The translations under genes and the position numbers were made by a program. Of a stretch of DNA of 11,434 nucleotides, positions 7,284-11,434 are shown in pieces. The DNA is from Candidatus Bathyarchaeota archaeon (GTDB lineage Archaea > Thermoproteota > Bathyarchaeia > 40CM-2-53-6): contig VBAY01000062.1 in the NCBI GenBank assembly GCA_005883085.1, positions 1 through 11,434 on the forward strand, in the 5' to 3' direction. Positions within the stretch are counted from its first letter, which is position 1. Each line of letters starts with the position of its first letter. The notes under the pieces were generated by a model. It did not search any database. It was not told the origin of the DNA and was given only the letters and a program-made list of their open reading frames with translations.

Positions 7284-7291
7284 CCTATAAG
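7284..7291 (+). promoter_or_regulatory. TATA-like box for the propeller gene
   Basis: CCTATAAG is centred about 37 bases before the ATG at 7325, giving a predicted leader of only about ten bases. A weak AGGA occurs within that leader. Confidence 0.45.
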
Positions 7292-7324
7292 GAAACGGTC
7301 TGCGAAAGCAACTAGGAATATAGT

Positions 7325-8662
7325 ATGAAACGAGCAATCACTACGATCACGATAGCGTTGATCTTGACACTCGCAATTCCCGTCGCAGTCCACGGGGCAA
7401 AAACAACCAGTTTAAGCTTCACGAACATTCCATTGCTCCGGCCTGATGGTAACAGCGAACCCGAACTCTCCATCGGACCCGACGGCACCACAGTTTACGT
7501 GGCCCTGTCCTGGACCCAGTTCTTCACCAACACATGGAAAGGAAGCTTCGGACAAGTCCCAGTGTTCCAGGGAACGATAGACGCGAACCTCGCTAAGAAC
7601 GTCGGTGGCGGCGGCGATGCGGACGTAGACATCGGCTCAACCGGTACACTACACGTCTCTACCCTCATTTTCTTCTTCAACCCACAAACCCGCATCACCC
7701 AGCTAGGCGTCTCGGCGATCACCTGCCCAAACACTGACACGTCAAACAATTTCTCGCACTGCACGGGCCAGATCATCGACACCACACAATCCGACCGCCA
7801 GTGGATAACCTCGGACGGGCCGCATGTTTACATTTCCTACCATGACTCGGGATCGAGCACCCTGATTCACGTTCAGCGTTCTGACGATGACGGCTTCACG
7901 TTCCATCGCGTAACAGACCCGATTACGGGACAGGGTGGTGCTACTGGAAACTCTACCTTCAACAACGACCAGGGCAAGCTCATCGCAGACTCGTTCAGCC
8001 ACAATGTCTACACAGTATGGGCAAGCGGCGTCTCGGGCCTGCAGAAGGGAACTACCGCGAACTTCAACAACATCTACGTGACCGTCAGCCCTGACATGGG
8101 CAAGACCTGGACTCCACACCTCGTCTTCTCAGGACCTATCAACGTAGCCTTGAACAATGTCTTCCCGGCTCTGGCCGTGGACCCGCTCAGCGGGACTCTC
8201 TACGCAGGCTGGTCAGACGCGCACCATGTGTTCATCTCGAAATCAACAGACCAAGGTCAAACATGGACCAGTCCACTAGCGGTAAACACATCTCCTGCAA
8301 ACACAGCGGTCTTTCCATGGATCGCAGTTCGCGGAAGCACAGTTGACTACGTCTACTATGGCACGAATGCTTCGAGCAAAGATGACGCGAGAGCAGTATG
8401 GAATGTGTACATGGCACAGAGCACAGACAGTGGCTCCCACTTCGTACAGAGCACCGTCACAGCCCATCCAAACCATGTGGGCGTCATATGCACCAACGGA
8501 ACTGGTTGCGCACGCGGGACACGGAACCTCCTCGACCTCTTCCAGGACGCGATCGACCCGCTCAACGGACTTGCTGATATAATCTACACTGACGATACTT
8601 TGACAACCCAGCCAGACGGTTCCCCGCTACCTCAGGTTTCAGTTGCATTCCAAACGGGTTAG
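7325..8662 (+). CDS. secreted Asp-box (BNR/sialidase-like) beta-propeller protein
   Basis: A 445-residue exported protein. Residues 1-24 are a signal peptide (MKRA, hydrophobic core, AVHGA). Four Asp-box turns of the S-x-D-x-G-x-T-W type follow: SDDDGFTF (186-193), SPDMGKTW (255-262), STDQGQTW (307-314) and STDSGSHF (366-373). They alternate with strands such as VYVALSWTQ, VYTVWASG, LYAGWSDAHHVFISK and VYYGTN, as in six- or seven-bladed sialidase-type propellers. The sialidase F/YRIP motif is not seen and an arginine triad is not evident, so enzymatic activity is doubtful. Four cysteines (134, 146, 389, 395) may form two disulfides. There is no C-terminal anchor, so it is probably released or held by partners. 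Confidence 0.85.
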   Translation: MKRAITTITIALILTLAIPVAVHGAKTTSLSFTNIPLLRPDGNSEPELSIGPDGTTVYVALSWTQFFTNTWKGSFGQVPVFQGTIDANLAKNVGGGGDADVDIGSTGTLHVSTLIFFFNPQTRITQLGVSAITCPNTDTSNNFSHCTGQIIDTTQSDRQWITSDGPHVYISYHDSGSSTLIHVQRSDDDGFTFHRVTDPITGQGGATGNSTFNNDQGKLIADSFSHNVYTVWASGVSGLQKGTTANFNNIYVTVSPDMGKTWTPHLVFSGPINVALNNVFPALAVDPLSGTLYAGWSDAHHVFISKSTDQGQTWTSPLAVNTSPANTAVFPWIAVRGSTVDYVYYGTNASSKDDARAVWNVYMAQSTDSGSHFVQSTVTAHPNHVGVICTNGTGCARGTRNLLDLFQDAIDPLNGLADIIYTDDTLTTQPDGSPLPQVSVAFQTG

Positions 8663-8697
8663 ACTCGAACAAAGCCTCTGAGATCAAACTCCCCCAG

Positions 8698-8703
8698 TTT
8701 TTT
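8698..8703 (+). terminator. T-tract terminator after the propeller gene
   Basis: Six consecutive T residues lie 35 bases after the stop codon. Archaeal RNA polymerase commonly terminates at such tracts without a hairpin. Confidence 0.45.
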
Positions 8704-8818
8704 CCGCACCGAGATTTCTAGCTCTCAGCCAATCAGAGTCCAACAGTCGATCAGTCTACTTTTTCTAGTCACAATCAGATGACAAAAATCACTCGTAGCC
8801 GCTCTCCTGTTCAAATTC

Positions 8819-9065
8819 GTTGTGTCAAATACACAACCGTCGGCAATCGTGGCGAGGAAAATACGGCCATGAAGGAAAACAGCAACGCAAGAGTCCTGGT
8901 CAGAGAAGGCTCAACAAACCTCCCTAGGAGGCATGCGAGAGCCCGCGAATCCTTCATGACCATACGCTTCGAAGAGAGGAAGCGAATCGCGGCAGCATAC
9001 GGAACCTTCTGGTACTTGACGTCCAGAAGATTCTGCTAAGAGAGCCCTGTTCACGCAAGGCTCTC
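8819..9065 (+). other. cluster of five perfect short inverted repeats
   Basis: Five hairpins lie within 247 bases: 8819-8825/8831-8837 (7 bp, 5-nt loop), 8919-8923/8927-8931 (5 bp, 3-nt loop), 8965-8970/8979-8984 (6 bp, 8-nt loop), 9006-9012/9023-9029 (7 bp, 10-nt loop) and 9040-9046/9059-9065 (7 bp, 12-nt loop). The last begins right after the stop of the weak ORF at 8869. A T-rich stretch follows at about 9110-9128. It could be a structured RNA, a terminator series or chance. The strand is inferred only from the weak ORF. Confidence 0.4.
8869..9039 (+). CDS. possible small basic protein
   Basis: A 56-codon frame from the ATG at 8869; an in-frame ATG at 8779 would give 86 residues. It is unrecognised and strongly basic and Arg-rich (PRRHARARESFMTIRFEERKRIAAAYGTF), ending in RRFC. 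A GAGG lies about 13 bases before the ATG at 8869, which is rather far. Three of the inverted repeats lie inside it and another starts immediately after its stop, so the frame may be accidental within a structured RNA region. It could equally be a small nucleic-acid-binding protein. Confidence 0.3.
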   Translation: MKENSNARVLVREGSTNLPRRHARARESFMTIRFEERKRIAAAYGTFWYLTSRRFC

Positions 9066-9271
9066 ATTCAACCACTGCCTACAAAACCAGACAACCAGGA
9101 CCAACCCTCATTTTTCAAAATAACCTTTTCCCGTATCCACGTGGCGCCCGAGTGGAAGGGAGGGTGTTACTAAGTCTCACAAGATCTTCCACCTGTACGC
9201 GCTATGCCCAAATATCCGTAGAGCAGTTTCCCATAACGGGAAGCATCAAACCGAGCGCTTCATCGAAAAAA

Positions 9272-9355
9272 ATGATTGTCACATATTTTGGCTATGTAAC
9301 ACTTGGCATACTGCTTGCGATAGCTCTTATCGGGGCCTACTACCTGGGCAAATAA
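9272..9355 (+). CDS. possible single-helix membrane peptide
   Basis: A 27-codon frame (MIVTYFGYVTLG ... AYYLGK) that is almost one transmembrane helix. The same frame is open upstream to a GTG at 9152, which would give 67 residues with a polar, Ser/Thr-rich lead. No clear ribosome binding site or TATA box decides the start. It ends 13 bases from the convergent DUF1579-like gene. Small helix-only proteins of this kind are real in some archaea, but chance is possible. Confidence 0.3.
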   Translation: MIVTYFGYVTLGILLAIALIGAYYLGK

Positions 9356-9368
9356 CTCAAACGGATCC

Positions 9369-9878
9369 TCACTTTCCTTTTCGAAGAATTTCGTCCGCGA
9401 AAACTGTCCACTTTCCGTTCTCATCTTTCTGCCTAATGAGGATTGACCAAATCTTATTCTTCGAATTCCAGGTGAACGTGTTATGAAGAGGACCCGTAGG
9501 GTACTCGAATACAAACCTGATCGAATCTTGACCTTGCAAGGTTCCGTAGCCTGGTGTCTCGGAGAAGCGGCCGCCGAATATGTCGATCCAGTGAACAACG
9601 TATCGCTCACTCATGTTATCATAGCCGATGAATACTATTGCCTCATACTCAGCATTACTAGGCGTTCCAATGCTCCCCCGATTTCGGGCAGCTGAGTCTA
9701 TGAAATGGACTCGGAGGAATTGATGATTAAGAACCCAGTCAGCGTCGCAATATTGCTCGAACTGCTGCCCCGCGATTCGCCCGGTTACATTCCAATTTCC
9801 AACGAGTTCCTCCAACAATTTATCTTGGAAGATGTGATGCTCACCATCAACCCCTAATTTGGGTTGATCAGTCGACAT
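9369..9878 (-). CDS. DUF1579-like protein
   Basis: A 169-residue soluble protein resembling DUF1579, small beta-barrel proteins of unknown function. The typical features are in order: FQDKLLEELVGNW (17-29), the 'w.l..rFL...f' strand at DWVLNHQFLRVHF (47-59), YEAIVFIGYDNMSERYVVHWID (78-99) and a closing RQKDENGKWTVFADEIL. The frame is open upstream to 10007, but that would overlap the VOC gene with a basic, non-conserved lead. The ATG at 9878 (MSTDQPK) is preferred because the family normally begins just before the FQ..L..L.G.W motif. It lies 92 bases downstream of the VOC gene on the same strand. Confidence 0.75.
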   Translation of the reverse strand: MSTDQPKLGVDGEHHIFQDKLLEELVGNWNVTGRIAGQQFEQYCDADWVLNHQFLRVHFIDSAARNRGSIGTPSNAEYEAIVFIGYDNMSERYVVHWIDIFGGRFSETPGYGTLQGQDSIRFVFEYPTGPLHNTFTWNSKNKIWSILIRQKDENGKWTVFADEILRKGK

Positions 9879-9970
9879 GTTCCATGTGACGTTGTTTGCG
9901 ACTACATTTGTATTGGCTTTCAGCCTTATCGGCTCGCGCTGGAGTCTCGGAGAGCGCTTGTCGCGGGAGT

Positions 9971-10387
9971 TTAGTGGCGTTGATCGGGTGCGGTATTGAA
10001 GAACCATTGGTGCCCGAACGGGTCTTGTAGCTTGCAGATTCTTCCGTATGGCTCATTTTTGATGGGTTGAAGCACCGTCGCCCCGGCCGCACGCGCCCTT
10101 TCGAAGAACGAGTCAACATCCTTCACGTCAACGTGAATGATTACAGGTGTTCCGCCGAGAGTCCTAGGACTCTTGTTGTAAGTCGGGAATTCGTCGGCAA
10201 GCATCACGTGTGCACCTTCGATTTCAATCTCTGCATGACCAATCTTTCCCTCCCAAGGTATGCGTTCAGAAACCTCCTTTGCACCGAATGCCTTTGCATA
10301 GAAATCAAGTGCGCGCTCTGCGTCATGGACAGCCAAGGCTGGCACCGCTCGATTCTTGATCTTGTCAGCTTCCACTTTGCTGGGCAT
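9971..10387 (-). CDS. VOC family (glyoxalase/PhnB-like) protein
   Basis: A 138-residue vicinal-oxygen-chelate fold protein, probably a dimer of beta-alpha-beta-beta-beta modules. It starts with AVPALAVHDAERALDFYAKAFGAKE (14-38), as PhnB-type proteins do. GHAEIEIEGAHVMLADE (50-66) and TPVIIHVDVKDVDSFFERARAAGA (80-103) follow, and it closes with YGRICKLQDPFGHQWFF (114-130). H51, H85 and the acidic residues near the end of each module are candidate metal ligands. The substrate is unknown; these proteins range from glyoxalases to fosfomycin- or bleomycin-type resistance proteins and non-enzymatic relatives. The start is ATG with a TATA-like box 28 bases upstream. Confidence 0.85.
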   Translation of the reverse strand: MPSKVEADKIKNRAVPALAVHDAERALDFYAKAFGAKEVSERIPWEGKIGHAEIEIEGAHVMLADEFPTYNKSPRTLGGTPVIIHVDVKDVDSFFERARAAGATVLQPIKNEPYGRICKLQDPFGHQWFFNTAPDQRH

Positions 10388-10410
10388 GTGAGATGAAGTC
10401 TGCCGGACAT

Positions 10411-10419
10411 CTCATAAGC
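10411..10419 (-). promoter_or_regulatory. TATA-like box for the VOC gene
   Basis: Read on the minus strand as GCTTATGAG, this is centred about 28 bases before the ATG at 10387. This again points to a leaderless message. Confidence 0.4.
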
Positions 10420-10448
10420 GTTTCGTGAATCGATTAAGGAAGCGACTA

Positions 10449-10488
10449 GTGTATCTGCTCTTTTGTTGGTTGCTTTATCCGGATACAC
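10449..10488. repeat. inverted repeat with embedded palindrome next to the tRNA
   Basis: GTGTATC (10449-10455) pairs with GATACAC (10482-10488) across a 26-base gap, and the right arm overlaps the 10-bp palindrome TATCCGGATA (10476-10485). It lies 21 bases past the 3' end of the tRNA and upstream of the VOC promoter. It may be a protein-binding site or help form the tRNA precursor's 3' end. Confidence 0.35.
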
Positions 10489-10547
10489 ACCGCAGAGAAG
10501 AGAGGCAATGGTGGGGCTGGCAGGATTTGAACCTGCGATTTCGTGGG

Positions 10548-10566
10548 TTCCTGGCGCGATGATTCT
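10548..10566 (-). other. canonical tRNA intron at position 37/38
   Basis: 19 nt. The central helix pairs loop bases 32-35 (CUUG) with CAGG near the intron's 3' end. The three-base bulges are GGA (G36, G37, +1) and AAC (-2, -1, C38). The outer helix is the anticodon stem; the inner helix is weak. Confidence 0.8.
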
Positions 10567-10581
10567 CCCAAGCCACGCGGC

Positions 10582-10610
10582 CTGTCCGGACGCATCGAGG
10601 ATATTGTCCT
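10582..10610 (-). other. non-canonical tRNA intron in the D loop
   Basis: 29 nt. The central helix is GUCU/GGAC, the bulges are AGA and AGG, and the inner helix is GGAC/GUCC closing a 14-nt loop. Cutting after the second bulge base on each side leaves ...GUCUAG joined to GCCG, which restores the D stem. There is no good outer helix, so this is a relaxed motif. Confidence 0.85.
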
Positions 10611-10635
10611 CTAGACCTGGCTAGCCGACAGCCCC

Positions 10636-10889
10636 TAGGCGCCTCCAAAGTGTGATGTTGCTTTAGCTCTTACCTTTCTCAATCCACGCTTCGACTCTTT
10701 TCTTTCTGACAAAAAGGTGAACTGCGCAATCCATCCCACCATGAGTTTTGCCTAGTACCAGGTAGGGTCAATCGATCATCTGTGCCGGTCGTGGCTCGTG
10801 GGAGGCATGCCAGTTTTATACCGGGACCTCTCTACCATATATCTAACAAACGAAGGGATACGGGACAAAAGACACACGGTTACAATAAC
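10636..10889. other. intergenic stretch with possible TATA boxes
   Basis: About 250 bases between the start of the tRNA gene and the zinc-ribbon gene. TTTTATA (10814-10820) and ATATAT (10837-10842) are AT-rich boxes on the side of the zinc-ribbon gene and would give a leader of about 25-50 bases. Nothing else convincing is seen. Confidence 0.4.
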
Positions 10890-11282
10890 ATGGCCGTCGA
10901 CAAGAAAGTCCTCAAGACGTGCGTCGTCTGCAAGCGCAAGTTCCTAGGCTGGTTCTCCGAGAAATACTGCAGCGACGACTGCCGGATAGAAGGAACACGA
11001 CTAAAGAACAGAAACCGCAAACGGAAAGGAAGGAAGATTCTCGACCTCCGCGAAGGAGCCATCAGCCAACAACTAGGCGAACTAGGCCTCGGCGACACAC
11101 AATACCCAATGTACAACCACGAACTAGTCACCACAATGTACGCTAATGTTAGTCTCTACCATGGTCGCGACGGAAAGCGACACGTCAGGTCCTACTATGA
11201 TCTTCTGCGAGAGATCGCGAAGCTCAACGGTGGAGACACGAGTAAGATTCTCGCAAGGCTCGCACCCCGCGAACAGAACTAG
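10890..11282 (+). CDS. small zinc-ribbon protein
   Basis: A 130-residue protein starting at ATG; the frame is open upstream to 10782, but the ATG gives the compact N-terminus MAVDKKVLKTC. A treble-clef or ribbon-like site follows: C11-x2-C14-x12-C27-x3-C31 (CVVCKRKF ... YCSDDC). Next is a very basic segment (about 36-49, GTRLKNRNRKRKGRKI) suited to binding nucleic acid. The C-terminal half has no recognised motif; YYDLLREIAKLNGGDTSKILARL looks helical. The role is unknown. It is convergent with the partial gene at the right edge. Confidence 0.7.
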   Translation: MAVDKKVLKTCVVCKRKFLGWFSEKYCSDDCRIEGTRLKNRNRKRKGRKILDLREGAISQQLGELGLGDTQYPMYNHELVTTMYANVSLYHGRDGKRHVRSYYDLLREIAKLNGGDTSKILARLAPREQN

Positions 11283-11291
11283 CGGTCGAGA

Positions 11292-11296
11292 TTTTT
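11292..11296 (+). terminator. T-tract after the zinc-ribbon gene
   Basis: Five T residues lie ten bases past the stop at 11282, overlapping the stop codon of the convergent gene. This is a possible archaeal termination signal. Confidence 0.3.
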
Positions 11297-11434
11297 ACTG
11301 CGCGAGACGTCGTAGATCCTGAACCTTACCGAGAAACGTTCCATCAAACAAGTACGCCTCCCCATTTTCAAAATCCACCGCGCCTGAACGCAAGACCGGT
11401 CCCATGTACTCCTTGTACAACTCCGTCCATCCCT
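11295..11434 (-). CDS. C-terminal end of an unidentified protein (runs off the right edge)
   Basis: An open frame on the minus strand from the right edge to a TAA at 11295-11297, giving 45 residues: WTELYKEYMGPVLRSGAVDF, then ENGEAYLFDGTFLGKVQDLRRLAQ. The composition is protein-like, with alternating strand and turn (EAYLFDGTFLG). It is convergent with the zinc-ribbon gene, with 12 bases between the stops. I do not recognise a family from this piece. Confidence 0.55.
   Translation of the reverse strand, partial: GWTELYKEYMGPVLRSGAVDFENGEAYLFDGTFLGKVQDLRRLAQ

Larger units (their letters stand above)
10509..10635 (-). tRNA. tRNA-Pro(UGG) with two introns and encoded CCA
   Basis: The acceptor arms GGGGCTG and CAGCCCC pair fully, with discriminator A at 10512 and CCA encoded at 10511-10509. 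The T arm is GCAGG-TTCAAAT-CCTGC. The D stem GGCT/GGCC and the anticodon stem CGTGG/CCACG form only after two introns are removed, leaving a 76-nt body. The variable loop is AAATC. Anticodon UGG lies at 10570-10568 in the loop CUUGGG|C. Intron 1 (29 nt, 10582-10610) interrupts the D loop; intron 2 (19 nt, 10548-10566) sits at the standard 37/38 site. Both boundaries form bulge-helix-bulge folds for the archaeal splicing endonuclease. Confidence 0.92.

Noticed and set aside
7742..8119. Minus-strand open frame of 125 codons
   Set aside because: It lies inside the propeller gene, which has a signal peptide and Asp boxes in the plus frame.
9879..10007. Longer DUF1579-like protein starting at 10007
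   Set aside because: The extra 43 residues overlap the VOC gene and are basic and unlike the family; the ATG at 9878 fits better.
10651..10720. Box C/D small RNA (TGTGATG-like C box and CTGA D box about 60 bases apart)
   Set aside because: The C box lacks the final A and no D'/C' pair is visible between them.
1..11434. CRISPR array, insertion sequence or integrase
   Set aside because: No regularly spaced direct repeats, no transposase or recombinase motifs, and no paired terminal repeats were seen.

Overview
The window looks like chromosomal DNA of an archaeon, about half G+C. The clearest signs are a proline tRNA gene interrupted by two short introns that fold into bulge-helix-bulge splice motifs, several genes with a TATA-like box about 25-30 bases before the start codon (the leaderless layout), and T-rich tracts rather than classic bacterial terminators. 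The mix of a secreted cupredoxin-like protein, a secreted Asp-box propeller and small zinc-binding proteins would suit the TACK group (for example Nitrososphaeria or Bathyarchaeia). That lineage call is inference; no marker gene here settles it.

Layout. 1-1020: the C-terminal part of a Gfo/Idh/MocA-type oxidoreductase and a small possible protein with one CxxC. 1100-3102: an alpha/alpha-toroid (prenyltransferase/squalene cyclase-like) protein on the minus strand, a divergently placed four-helix membrane protein, then a small minus-strand membrane protein. 3164-3971: a small exported protein downstream of a GNAT acetyltransferase gene broken by an exact 8-bp tandem duplication. 4027-4794: a CDF-like membrane transporter with a ten-cysteine N-terminal tail. 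4852-6680: a secreted, membrane-anchored cupredoxin-like protein that has lost most of its copper ligands, divergent from a two-helix membrane protein. 6646-7200: a second, intact GNAT acetyltransferase. 7325-8662: a secreted Asp-box beta-propeller. 8663-9368: a gene-poor, hairpin-rich stretch with two weak small ORFs. 9369-10387: a DUF1579-like protein and a VOC (glyoxalase-fold) protein on the minus strand. 10509-10635: the split tRNA-Pro(UGG). 10890-11282: a small zinc-ribbon protein, convergent with a gene entering from the right edge.

There is no single pathway. The genes are mostly monocistronic or in short pairs. Common threads are the cell surface and membrane (cupredoxin-like, propeller, four or more small membrane proteins) and metal handling (CDF-like transporter, cupredoxin relic, small CxxC proteins). 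No insertion sequence, CRISPR array, rRNA or integrase was seen. The strongest points for a second look are the doubly split tRNA, the duplication-frameshifted GNAT gene, the ligand-less cupredoxin, the cysteine-tailed transporter and the hairpin cluster at 8819-9065.
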